This document shows, piece by piece, positions 1 to 10,574 of a stretch of DNA of 64,000 nt (the stretch's first letter is position 1; each line of letters starts with the position of its first letter). The translations under genes and the position numbers were made by a program. This DNA is from Sorex araneus (Eukaryota > Chordata > Mammalia > Eulipotyphla > Soricidae), in the NCBI RefSeq assembly GCF_027595985.1, contig NC_073303.1, positions 102,327,820-102,391,819 on the forward strand, read 5' to 3'. The notes under the pieces are model-generated. The model saw only the letters and a list, made by a program, of their open reading frames with translations, had not been told where the DNA came from and did no database searches.

Positions 1-704
1 TATTTTCAGGTTTACTATTTCAGGTTTACTATTCAAACTTTTACTCCATTTGAAGTTTATTTTTGTGTATAGTGTTAGATGGCAATCTAATCATCATTCA
101 TTTTTTTCCCCTTGCACTTGGCTGTCCAGTTTTCTGAACAAGATTTTTTGAAGATGTTTTCCTTTCTGCATTATATAGACTTGGCAAATTTGCCATAGAT
201 TAAATGTCCATATATATGTATTAATTTTTAGGTTTTCCATTTTGTTGCATTAGTCCATGTGTATGTTTTAAATTTAAATATTGCACTGTTTTAATTGCTA
301 CATCTTGTCAAGTAAGAAATTCAGGAAGCATGACTCTAATATCTTAGTAGCATAGACACTTATCCCTACTATCTGAATTTTGGGGGCATCATTGTTCTCA
401 CAGCAGAGTAAAGTTTTCTCTTAATTAAAGTTAATTCTGACCACTCCCAGGTTTCCCAAGACCCTTGCCTCTTCTTGTAAAAAGAAATTTTTTGAGAAGA
501 CAAATAGTGAAGCAAAGAAATTTTATGAAAAGTCTGTGGGCTGTGTGTGTGTGCGGGGTGGGGATAATAAAAAGAAATCTATTCAAGAGAGAACATGAGC
601 CTCTATACAGTGCAAATATTCATGAAGCAAAAGAAAAAAATACAAGTTGGAATATGGGAAACCTCAGAACTAGAGAATAAAAGTCATGCCACAATTTTTT
701 CGAG
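1..704. other. AT-rich stretch, no recognisable gene
   Basis: It opens with a short tandem duplication (CAGGTTTACTATT twice in the first 35 bases). A short GT run lies near 545. The small reading frames at 465-852 have no recognisable motif and sit in T-rich DNA, so I do not call them. Confidence 0.6.
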
Positions 705-860
705 ATTTTTTTATACATTTTATTTTCATAAAGTAGTGCACAATAATTCATTACAGATAATATTCAAACACCCACCCAATCAGAAAAGCACCTTCCCACT
801 ACCGCAGGATAACATTGGGTTTATCTTTTTAGCCTTGCCACAGGGAACTTAGTTTACCTT
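705..860 (-). mobile_element. L1/M-type 3' tail fragment
   Basis: A poly(T)-led stretch is followed by text resembling ACAATA...AATATTCAAACACC...CACCTTCCCAC. This matches the 3' end of the M composites at 22338 and 56761, read on the minus strand. It is 5'-truncated and diverged. It could equally be an old L1 tail, because the two ends are related. Confidence 0.55.
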
Positions 861-987
861 AAAGCAGTGTCCTTTTTGTATGGACACAGAAAGACAATTA
901 ATATTATGCTTTGCAACTTGGGAGCTGATTGACTCCAATAATATTTACTCCTGAGCATCTGCTTTATCAACTCAGTTGCTCTTAGTT

Positions 988-1210
988 CCTATCACTATCA
1001 CTATCATCTCGTTAATTGTCGATTTGCTCAAGTGGGCCCAGTAATGTCTCCATTCATCCTAGCCCTGAGATTTCATCAGCCTTTCTTTACTTGTCCTTTC
1101 CAATGGTGTCATATTAGAGGTTCTTTCAGGGTCAGGAGAATGACCCATCATTGCTACTGTATTTGGCATATGAGTACGTCACTGGGAGCTTGCTAGGTTC
1201 TCCCGGTGAG
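988..1210 (-). mobile_element. SINE-B' (RTE deletion derivative, no tRNA head)
   Basis: On the minus strand it reads a segment matching the 5' region of the RTE element (as at 19280-19490). It then jumps to the RTE 3' end (GAGACRTTACTGG type) and finishes in GATAGT hexamers, seen on the plus strand as ATCACT. Same structure as the copies at 26371 and 28967, but more diverged. No tRNA-like promoter precedes it. Confidence 0.75.
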
Positions 1211-1707
1211 CATAGATATGCAATTAAATTAGTAAGTATATGTCTGCTTTTTGACATTTTTCTGGCAAATATTTGGTAGAGTTGGTTATTATTAAGATTT
1301 TTAGCATTTAAGTACAATTGGAATTATATACATTCTTATAATTCTGTGACCTTTAGGTTTAAGAGTTTACAGTAAGGGCAAAATGAAGAGCAGTCATTTA
1401 CCCTTCAGTGTAACACAGCACAATCATTGTTGCAAAAAAAATTCTCCCCAAGGCCTAACTAGGTTTAAGGATTGTGAGGTAGAGCTGCTTGCTCAAGTGC
1501 TCCATAGGTAACACCTTCCGATTTTAGGCCCGTGCCTATTAGCCATGCTCAGGGCCCCAGAGGGGTGTCACACCTACAGATGTGAAATGATACTGAATCA
1601 TTTCATTTTGCAGCAATAAGGAAGGGTAGCTGAGGGAGTGCCTCACAGCACTTGGAAACAACGTTCTTGAGACAGCCTTGGGTCTGAAATTGCTGATCTG
1701 GAGAATT

Positions 1708-2005
1708 AGTGTCCTTGGGCATGATGGTGACACGCTTGGCGTGGATGGTGCAGAGGTTGGTGTCCTCGGAGAGCCCCACCAGGCAGCCTTGTATGCCTTC
1801 TGCAGTGCCATGACGGCCGAGCTCTGGAAGCGCAGGTCGGTCTTGGAGTCGTGCGTGATCTTGCACACCAGCCGCTGGAACGGCAGCTTGTAGATGAGCA
1901 GCTTGGTGGACTTCTGGTAGTGGCAGATCTTACACAGTGCCACTTCGCCAGGATGGTAGTGGTGCGGCTTCTTCTTGCCACCCGTAGCTGGCGCGCTGCT
2001 TACGG
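1708..2005 (-). pseudogene. Histone H3 pseudogene (canonical H3.1/H3.2 type)
   Basis: The minus strand encodes a broken histone H3, the core nucleosome protein. Reading from 2005 down, the peptide runs from the APATGG segment near Lys27 through [20 protein letters not shown] and [16 protein letters not shown] one-base frameshift near 1795 follows. The next frame continues with [22 protein letters not shown] before similarity stops. [10 protein letters not shown] is the replication-dependent form; H3.3 has FQSAAIGALQ. The N-terminal 26 residues and the C-terminal RRIRGERA end are missing. Many substitutions (for example STELLI to STKLLI) and the frameshift show it is dead. No poly(A) tract is visible at its 3' side, which fits a copy of a non-polyadenylated histone message or a genomic fragment. 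Confidence 0.9.
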
Positions 2006-2837
2006 AACCAGTTCGGCTAAAATCGAGCTAAGGCAAAGCCAGTGTATTTCAGGAACAGGATGTAGTAACTGCCCGTGGGAATAAAATTAAAAAGAAAAAA
2101 CAACCTAATGCATGTTATGCGTTGCAAAGGATTCAGACTAACCCTTTCCACGGTCCTTACAGCTTATTTTTATACTCTATGGTGCTATTTTTGATGGTTG
2201 GGGAATCTGCGATTTTCCAGCAAAACTCATTTTTACACTCTTTGGGCCAATAAGCAGCAAGTGTTAAGTTCTTTTGCAGAAAATATTTCGCCCTTACTTC
2301 CTACACCACAAAAGCAGGGTCCCGAAGAGGGACAGAATGGACCCAGGGCAAGCTGTAAACTGCCCTGGTGTCGAAATGGGCCAGGCCAAAGCGCCACGAT
2401 ACTCAACTATAAGTTGTGAACATGGTCATAGACAAATGCTGTCATGATCCAAAAGTAACAATGAGACTAGGACCCTGATGGGATTAGGAAGACTAACCTG
2501 GCCTGAGGACTGTGGTCTGGAATATATAGTGAATATCCTCAGGAAGAACCAAACTTTAAGTCTGATATATCTCTTACTGTGCTCATACAGAATGACATTG
2601 CTAGAAATATTAGAAATATATTTACTATAACTATCTAAGTGGATTATTAACTGAGGAAGGAAGAAAGTGACACACCCTTGTTTGGATCCCACCCTTGAAC
2701 AGATCTCCTAGTAATCTGGAGTAATCTCTTTAGAGGAGATTTTGTTAATCTCCTGGAGAAATGGTTTTACCCCTCTTTGTTGATTTGTTAATGTTCAACC
2801 CATCTTTGTGTCACCACCCTACATAATTGCTATAGAA

Positions 2838-3070
2838 GGTAAGACTGTAAGGGAAGGAAGGACAGAGGTAAGACAGAAGCGACAGAGGTAAGACAGAAGC
2901 AAGGAGAAGAGACAGAAGCGGAGAGAAGACACAGAGGCAAGACAGAAGACACAGGAGAAGACACAGAAGCAAGAGGGAAGACACAGAAGCAAAAGAGAAG
3001 ATACAGAAGCAGAGACAGAGAGAGGTCAGAACAGACCAGAGGAGAGACTACAGAGACAGAGACAGAGATA
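2838..3070 (+). repeat. Purine-rich minisatellite inside family T
   Basis: Irregular 18-22-base units of the AGACAGAAGC / ACAGAGGTA type repeat about ten times. The strand is almost free of pyrimidine runs. The corresponding part of copy 2 (about 32690-32760) is shorter, so the tract has expanded here or contracted there. Confidence 0.8.
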
Positions 3071-3180
3071 GACAGACAGACAGAAGAGAGCACAGCAGCA
3101 CACACTAAAGCGGACCACAAAGGAGGAGCCATCCCAATCCGGTACATACACAGCGGCTTGAGAGCACTGAACGTGAGCGG

Positions 3181-3230
3181 TGTGAGAGAGAAAGAGAGAA
3201 AGAGAGAGGGAGAGAGAGAGAGAGAGAGCT
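3181..3230 (+). repeat. (GA)n low-complexity tract
   Basis: GAGA/GAAAGA repeat inside family T. It generates the serine/leucine-rich antisense frames in this interval. Confidence 0.85.
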
Positions 3231-3304
3231 GGCCTGAGAGCCCGTGAGCAACACAACACACACACATACCATTGCACCCTCCCGAGCGCATGCCTTTTGA
3301 TTTT

Positions 3305-3850
3305 TTATACTGCCACAATAAGAGGAAAGTGTGTGAAGGTTGTTGTATTTCATTCGGGGGCCATTTAAGCCCATATATAAGAAAATACAAGCAAGTATGT
3401 TAAAACCATACACATGCGTGCCGCTTTAGGTACATTAGTAGGTCGTGCTGTTGTGAATGAGGACAAGATCCAGGAAATACTGCATTCCTTTCTTCTGGGA
3501 GCTTTATTTTATAGTCTCTGGATCTTGGCCATTGATGAGATTACATGGAGTTGGAGGCAGTTTGTGGTGTGACTGTCTAGCTACTGGAAAACTGGGGACC
3601 TGGGTGGTGGCGGCCCAGTCCTGATCCAAGCAGGCTTGGAGATTTCTGCCACGGGCCCCGCATACCTGGGCTCCTCTTCGGGTGACTTCACGCGTGAGGC
3701 TTGTCCGAATGTGTGGAGAGTGGCCTTGAACATGGCTGTGGTTGGTTCTGGAGGTTTTCGGCAGCACAGGGAGGGAAACTCAACCTGCCCCCCTCCAAAG
3801 ACACTTGGTGCGGGGGCAGGAGATTCTGCTGCCACATTTCTTTTTCAAAT
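3305..3850 (-). mobile_element. Family M composite repeat (copy 1, rearranged)
   Basis: The start matches the GTGTGAAG...TGTATTTCA...GGGGCCATT...AAGCCC block seen at 22840 and 56992. The end matches the GTGTGGAGAGTGGCC...GGTTTTCGGC block seen at 23342 and 57476. Between them is a segment (3515-3700) shared with 29239-29420. Its sense strand is taken as minus from the L1-like tails of the more complete copies. It lacks the tail. Confidence 0.6.
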
Positions 3851-6149
3851 TTAGTTTTAAAAAGTACTGAATATTTATAAACATTTCCAGACCACCTCCT
3901 TTGTGGCTTTCTATATTTTTGTATAAATAACTCCTTTTGTTAGAGTGTTATCAAAAAGAAAGGACTTTGAACTGTAGGTGGTCTTCAGTCTTCTAATGAC
4001 CTTCTGTTCTTGCTGGAAGTTTCTCCTGTCAGAGAGTGTGAAAATTCCTTCTGGTTGATGTCATTCAGTTTAAACAGGTCCCAGTTCCTACTGAATTATC
4101 AACAGAGGGTGTTCATCCTTCAACTCTTTGACAGAGGTAAGGCAGGACCTAAAATCTGAAGGTGGCCTAAAATTTGGAGCTGGTAACAAAATAATTACTT
4201 TTCAGATTATAACTGGTTTTATTTTTTCCTAAGACTCACTCAAGAGGTCCCCTATCTGAGTACCTACTCCAGGAATACTAATAGTAAATAACCCACCAAA
4301 TATATACTTTAATGATTAAAATTCAGGAGGAGAGGAATTGAGATCAGGATGCATATGACTTTAGTTTACATACTACTTTTAACATTAATTAGCTCTGTGA
4401 TGTTAGGAAACCTGATTAAACTTTCCTGACCTTGTTTCCTTGTTGATGTTTACTTATTTTTACCTGTAAATTGAGACTGCAGATGTTTATCTGGGAAACT
4501 TACTAGATTTTGTCATAATGGCTCTGCACATAAATATTTTAATCCAATACCAAGACCCATGCATATGAGTAACTTCTCAATATTCTTTGTGAGAAGTTCA
4601 GGATATCCTAATTACATGTTGGTGGGTTTGGGTAACAGTCATAACACTAGGGATAAAAATTTGACTTAAAGATTCAGAGCATTATAATGTGCGCTTGTTG
4701 TTTGGTGAATGTTTCATGGATGTCCAAACAGATGCTACATGAGTCATATTTAGAAGTATTAAATTTGGAAATACTGAATATATTATATACAAAGTGCTAA
4801 AATCAATAGTAGTAGTGCCAGCTAGGTATATTAATAGCCCAGTATAAATACCGATAAATGCAAGGTTTGTGTATATGAGTGAGGCAGGAGATGATAATTA
4901 GGAAAAAAATAAATAAAAAGGAGTTTGCCTTCATGGCATCAGAGAAAAGTATTAGGACTGTGGAAGTTAAGAGAAGAAAATTAAGGCAGAAATCCAAATA
5001 ACAAAGGGTAAAATGGTGGCAGAGAAGACAAAAATGTTAATGAGAGATGCCATTTGTTGAGGATTTAGGCTTACCTATATTTATGAATCATTGACTATGT
5101 TTTGATGCTTTTCTTCTGTGAACTAGTTTACAAATTTCTACTTTAATACTTCCTTTTGAATGACGTATCAAATTTCTATTTCCAATTAAGATGAACTGCG
5201 GACTAGATTAATCTTTTCATATGCAACAATGTTAGACCTCCTGCACAAATTCCATATGCCTTTTTTCTTTTATCATAACATTTTAAAAATCTTTTTTCTC
5301 ATTTCAATTTCTTCACCTTTAGCTTTCAGTGTTCCTATAGTTTTTGCAATTATTGATTGGTTTGTATTCCTGATGAATATTAATTTTTCTATTGTTCTAT
5401 TTTTAAGTATTATTTTGAATTTATTTAATGAACACATGATCTTATTTTACGTGTTTATTTTGATGGAAATGAAAAATATTTTATTTTGTTTCATTCTTGG
5501 TATAGTTTATCTCCCTGTTTATTTTCCACTTTGGAGGGTTTCCGTTTTATATTTTAATTTTTCGTGTTTGAAAGTTTCCTTGAATATCTAGAGATGCTCT
5601 ATTTCCTGTTACTATTTAAGCATGAGATACTAAAATCAATAAAAAAGAGTCTGTGTATGTGGGTAGAGATTATTAACTGTGGTATTCAATATATAGTCAT
5701 TTGCCTGGACTACTTAGTTGGGGAATCAATAATTCAGTATTTTCAACTTTTTCTCCAGAGGAAGAAAAGTCTAATATTCTGTTAAGATATGAGTTTCACT
5801 TTTACTGTCTTGAGAGAGCCAAGTGGGATAAAGAACTAGAAGTCAAATAATTATCTTGTAATCTTTCCCATAATTCCTGTTGCCAATAGGATACCTCCAT
5901 ACTCAGCTCTATGACATCTTTCACTCCGTTTTCAACAGAGCAGCTCAGTATCTTCTGTTATGTCTCCTGTAGAAAATAGTTGTGTTTTTTTCCTGCCACT
6001 GTCAACTACATTACTAGGTAATTAATTGACCCTAATGTATTTGAAACATACCTGTTTTATTCAATTATTCTTGCCCTCTTTCCAAGATACCTAATATATT
6101 TGTTTCTTGAATGTTTGAGAGTTCTGAAATTAATACAACATAATAATAG
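3851..6149. other. Unique AT-rich DNA
   Basis: No gene is recognised. A MIR relic lies at about 4370-4500. The hydrophobic 120-residue frame at 5229-5591 lies in T-rich DNA, has no family motif, and is most likely fortuitous. Confidence 0.6.
4370..4500 (+). mobile_element. MIR relic
   Basis: TTAGCTCTGTGATGTTAGG...TTTCCTGACCTTGTTTCC follows the MIR core (gctgtgtgacctt...cctcagtttcc) at low identity. MIRs are ancient tRNA-derived SINEs shared by all mammals. Confidence 0.5.
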
Positions 6150-6327
6150 CCCCAGAATACTCAAAGCAATTTCATGAAAAGAGAAGATGGAAGGCTTTTC
6201 TTTCCCCAACAAAATTATACTATAAATCTATAGAAATCAAGATAGTTTGGTACTGGAATAAAGGCACACTCTTATATCCATGGGTATAATAAAAACTCTA
6301 GAGACAGACCTGAGGTATATGGATAGC

Positions 6328-6503
6328 CTTTTTTTTTTTCTTTTGGGTCATAATACCCGGTGATACACAGAGATTACTCCTGGCTTATGCACTCAGGAAT
6401 TACTCCTGGCTGTGGTTGGGGACCATATGGGATGCTGGGAATTGAACCCAGGTCAGCCGCGTGCAAGGCAAATGCCCTAATCGCTGTGCTATCTCTCTGC
6501 CAC
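6328..6503 (-). mobile_element. SINE-A with TSD
   Basis: The poly(T) lies on the left, and the tRNA-like head is at the right on the minus strand. TSD TGGATAGC lies at 6320-6327 and 6504-6511. It sits inside an old L1, so it is younger than that copy. Confidence 0.9.
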
Positions 6504-7454
6504 TGGATAGCTAATTTTTAACAAAGGAGTTAGGTATAGGAAGTGGACAAAGAAGGAAAGAATCTTCAACAGTGGTATTGGAAAAGCTAGATATCTTTGT
6601 GTAAAGATTAAATTCTGACCCTTGTTGTATACTACAGGTAAAAATCAATCTAAAATGAGCTAAAGACCTAAATATCAGACCTGGATCCATAAATTATATT
6701 GAGGAAAACAGAAAAAATGCTTTACGATATTAAGTGTATTGGCAATTTTTATGAAACTATGCCATTTTTCAAGAGAACAGAAATAGAAATAAATAAATGG
6801 AACTACACCAAGTTAAGATACTTCAAAAGAAACTATGATTAAAATAAAAAGCCAACTCTTGCAGACTGGGAGAAAAAAAGATTGCCTACCACTCACCTAA
6901 CAGAGTATTGATATCAAAGAAATAGAGAGTGATTGTAAAACTTAGCATCAAAAACCAAACATCACTTAAAAATGGAAAGAAATGGTGAACAAATACTTCT
7001 TCTAGGAAGAGATACAAATAATCAAAAGGCATATGAAACTACTTTACTTATGGTCAGGCAAGAAAATAAAGAAAGAAAAAGTGATGCATCTCTTATCACC
7101 CAGAAAACAGAAACTAGAGCGACAATGAGAAATCAACCCACACATGTGATATTGGCTCAAATGAAAAAAAAAAAGAATTAAAAAAAAACAATGAAAACAA
7201 ACTTGGGGAAAAATGAACCCTCACTCACAGTTGGCAGGAATGTCTAACTGGTTCAGCCTCTATGGAAAATAGTGTAAACATTTGTCAAAATATGAAAAAT
7301 TAAGTCTCCATACAATCCAACAATTCCACTTCTTGGCATCTACCTCAAGGACCCCAAAACGGTATTTGGACATTTGTCTGCTATGTGTATTATGACCCTA
7401 TTCACAATAGACAAATTATAAAAACAACCCTAGAGCCCAAGAACTGATAAGTAG

Positions 7455-7680
7455 TTAAAGAAATTATGATATATCGGGTTAGAGTACAGTAAGTAAGTCA
7501 CTTGGCTTACATGCTGCTGATCGAGATCCATCCAGATCACTGAGCACAGAGGCAGTAATAAACCCGAAACATGGGGGTGGGATGACCCTTCCTCTCAAAA
7601 AAAAAAAAAAAGAAAAAAGAAGGGAGAAAAACAAAAGCAAGAAGAGAAGGAAAGATTAAAAAAATGAAAAAAAAGAAACT
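7455..7680 (+). mobile_element. Degenerate SINE-A-like copy with A-rich tail
   Basis: Text such as CACTTGGCTTACATGC...GAGCACAGAGGCAG, followed by more than 100 bases of A-rich DNA, resembles a decayed SINE-A in the L1 3' region. No clear TSD. Confidence 0.4.
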
Positions 7681-7760
7681 GTAGTATACAGACACAATGA
7701 TGTGGTATGTACACATACTTCCCTTTAAATGGAAGGGTGGGCCACATTATATGAGCTGCT

Positions 7761-8107
7761 AGATTTTAATCTATAAGTAATTAAGAATTAGAGAAAATAT
7801 TAAATTTGTGTATCTTCATTGTTTTATTCAATAAATATATCCCAAGTCTATTCTATGTCATGAATGAAATGTTTTAGAGAAAAAATCAAATACATTAAGG
7901 GTCCATAGCCTCATGTTAAGGAAAGATAGCTCAACAGACTTACCAGACCAAATGTCCTTTCTGAAACTGAAGCTGAAGTTCAAATTTTCAACTTGATTGT
8001 TTTGGAGATAAAGCTTTTTGGATCAAACAATTCAGGTCAAATAAGGTTGTAAGTAGGGGACTAATCCAGTATGACTAGCGTCTTTATAAAAAGAGAAAGG
8101 AAGTCCA

Positions 8108-8140
<33 letters not shown>

Positions 8141-9330
8141 CTCTCTCTCTCTCTCTCTCTCTCACTCACACACACACACACACACACACTCATCCCTCTT
8201 GATGAACATGACTACATGACTTTATTTCCCTTCAATTAATTCTCATATTATGCCCAGTGCTTTACTTCCAAAATTCAAGATCAATCTGACCACATTGCTT
8301 TTCTATTAAGATTCTTTATTGTGTCTCCTTTACACTCAAAATTATCATAACAACTTATTTTACTTCATGCATACCATAAATCCAAGAGATCTTCTAACTA
8401 TTGCATTAAATCCCTCAACTATGAGAAGAAGATATAATCAGCATCTCCATTATTCATATGAGGAAACATATTGAAGGAGCTAAGCGGTTTTACCAAGATG
8501 GCCAGATAGCAAATGGCAGTGACTAATTCAAAATTTCTGCCTGATTTTAAAGTACATGTCCTGTTCTTAATAATTCTAACTTTTCGCTTTAAAACTTGCA
8601 CTTTCTCAAGGAATAGTCAAACTCCTCCTGATTTGTTCTGCCTTATCTCCCTTCTGTTACAATTGGATTTCCTTTTCCTAGCATATCTTCTTTCCCCACC
8701 ATATGTGGCTTTATCTTTGACTAACTTCATTTTACTATTCAAGATTCAATTCAATGTCTGATCCTTTTTAGCAGCTTTCTTTGATGATCTAAGTTTCTGT
8801 AAATCTTAGGAAAAATTTATAATGTCATTTTTTCTCTGAAATACATAGCCTGTGGTTATACGATGACAAATGTCAGCATATTAGCCTGCTAGGTCTCATT
8901 ACAAAATATCACAACAAGAATTTTATTTAAAATTACATTTAAATAACAGAATTTTATCTTACAGTTCTGGAGGCTAAAATTTAAAGAGTCTTGTCTAGCA
9001 AGATCTCTCTTTCTAGTTTGTCAATGACTGCCTTATTTCTGTGTCCTCACATGGCATGCAAAGGTATGCAAACACACACACACACACATACAAACAAGTT
9101 ATTAGAACTCCTTATTTTATGACATGTACTGAGTAAAAGTATCTGTTACAATTATCCTGAACATAAAAGAAATTCAAGAAACAACTTTAAATACAAGAGT
9201 GATGGGGGTCAGATTGGCTCTGTAGAAATAAAGCATTAGGTCCAATGTGGTGATTGTGGGTGAGCATAATTGAAGGGAAAGATCCCCATAGCAGGGTGAG
9301 TACATAAAAAAGACAAGATATAACTTTTGA
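7761..9330. other. Unique DNA with microsatellites and MIR relics
   Basis: No gene is recognised. A MIR/L2-like relic (minus) lies near 8430-8590, where ATGAGGAAACA and CCAGATAGCAAATGGCAG resemble the tail half of MIR. Microsatellites at 8110-8190 and 9072-9090 are listed separately. Confidence 0.55.
8110..8190 (+). repeat. (CT)n then (AC)n microsatellite
   Basis: About 50 bases of CT repeat with two CTTT interruptions run directly into about 14 CA units. Confidence 0.95.
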
Positions 9331-9334
9331 AACA

Positions 9335-9510
9335 AATATGAGCAATTACTAAGTGCTTAGTTGATTATATAGTGCTTAATTGATTATATGCATAGTCTTA
9401 TTTAGTTCGACTACTGCAAGTCAAAGAAGAAAAATGTTATTGTATGTCACATAGCTAACATATAGATGAACTGGAATTCAAACCCAATATATACTCCCTC
9501 AAATCTGAAC
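9335..9510 (-). mobile_element. MIR relic
   Basis: CACATAGCTAACATA...GAACTGGAATTCAAACCC matches the reverse of the MIR core (cacacagctagtaag...gggattcgaaccc). Confidence 0.55.
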
Positions 9511-9589
9511 CTTATCTATAGGTTCTGCTCCTTCCGTTTCTCACATAGATCACTTCAATGATGAGGTTACAAATCAGAGTATTTTTTAA

Positions 9590-10060
9590 AATTTGTATTT
9601 TAATGAATCATCGTGAGATACAGTTAAAGTTAAAGATAGTGTTAAAGTAAAGTGAAAGACTTACAAACCTTTGTGATTACGTTTCAGTCATACAATGTTC
9701 AAGTACCCATCCCTCCACCATTGTGCATTCTCTACCACCAATGTTCCAGTATCTCTCTCATCACCCCCACCCCTTCCCAACCCCTGCCTCTGTGGCAGGC
9801 ACATTCCCTCTTACTCTCTCTCTTTGTGGGTGTTATGGTTTGCAATACAGTACTGAGCGGCCATCATGTTTGGTCCATACTCTTCTTTCAGCATGCATCT
9901 ACCACCCTGAATGAGCCCTCCAACCATCATTTACTTAGTTGTCCCTTCTCTATCCCAGCTGCCTTTCCCTCCCAGCATGTGAGACCAGCCTCCAAGCTGT
10001 GGTTCAATCCTTCTGACCCTTATGAGAGGTACCATTTTTATTCTACTATTTTAGAATAAA
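9590..10060 (-). mobile_element. L1 3' end, 5'-truncated
   Basis: The minus strand carries the L1 3' region of this genome. It includes the G-rich 3' UTR, seen here as C-rich DNA around 9760, the GGTGGTAGAGAATGCACAATGG block and a tail near 9600. The same end closes the L1 at 22317. Reading frames across it are antisense. Confidence 0.85.
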
Positions 10061-10570
10061 ACTCTTGAAAATACCTAAAACAATATTAACATAGCAGGCC
10101 CCATTTTCCAATACACAGTGTGCATCAAAACTATATGCTTCCCTTGCGCCTATCTATTTAGTGCTCACAATAAGCAAGAAAGAACTCTGTCTTGTTCTCC
10201 AAAGACTTTGTCTGGTAGTGGGAATATGGTAGCCACTCCAATATTTCACAGTTCGTTGCTTCTGTATCAACCAGAACTCCTGATTCTCTGTAGAAAATGT
10301 ATTAGGAGCTCATAAGAAATTAATGTAGCAAAATATCATGAGTAACAGGAGAATATTGTTATAACAAATAAAATGGCTCGTCTTTAACTACAAAATCTTT
10401 AATGTACAACAGAGAAGGTCCTCTGTACATTTGTAACCATAACCAGGATAATATAAACTTTACTTCTATTTTTCTAGTAGTTGCATAGCATGTGCCATGT
10501 AACTAGCATGTGCTGAAATTTGATTTCCTGTGGTTTTATTTGGCCTAGTGTTTAGCAAAATCACACTGGG
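10061..10570. other. Unique DNA between two L1 fragments
   Basis: Nothing recognisable as a gene or repeat. Confidence 0.5.
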
Positions 10571-10574
10571 TGCA

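Larger units (their letters stand above)
2105..3275 (+). mobile_element. Family T LTR-like element (copy 1)
   Basis: It matches the minus-strand repeat at 32463-33345 in several blocks: CCCTTACTTCCTA, the GGACCCAGGGCAAGC region, GACAAATGCTGTCATGATCC, and a 3' block around CCCRATCC...GAGAGCACYGAACGTGAGCGG. A further T-like piece (GTCCTTTTTGTATGGACACAG) lies at 867-890, so the copy may be split by the SINE and histone insertions. The length, the lack of an ORF and the AATAAA in copy 2 suggest a solo LTR of an endogenous retrovirus. I cannot assign a class. Confidence 0.6.
6150..7760 (+). mobile_element. Old L1, ORF2 C-terminal part and 3' region
   Basis: Broken L1 ORF2 text is recognisable on the plus strand: the GGTACTGGAATAAAGGCA region, the AAAGACCTAAATATCAGAC region, the AAATGGAACTACACCAAG region and the GTTGGCAGGAATGT block. 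There are many stops and indels. It is interrupted by SINE-A at 6328-6503 and a degenerate SINE near 7460. Confidence 0.8.

Noticed and set aside
3-35. Start of a minisatellite
   Set aside because: Only two copies of a 13-base unit are present at the window edge.
1539-1943. Functional histone H3 gene
   Set aside because: Both ends are missing, there is a frameshift near 1795, and invariant residues are changed.
2830-3413. Ser/Leu/Val-rich minus-strand frames up to 186 residues
   Set aside because: They translate the pyrimidine strand of the purine minisatellite and (GA)n tract in the LTR-like repeat.
5229-5591. 120-residue hydrophobic reading frame
   Set aside because: Lies in T-rich DNA, which encodes Phe/Leu/Ile runs by chance. 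No domain, splice context or homology is recognised.
9652-10059. 135-residue plus-strand frame
   Set aside because: Antisense to the L1 3' end. The Pro/His-rich text comes from the C-rich complement of the L1 G-rich 3' UTR.
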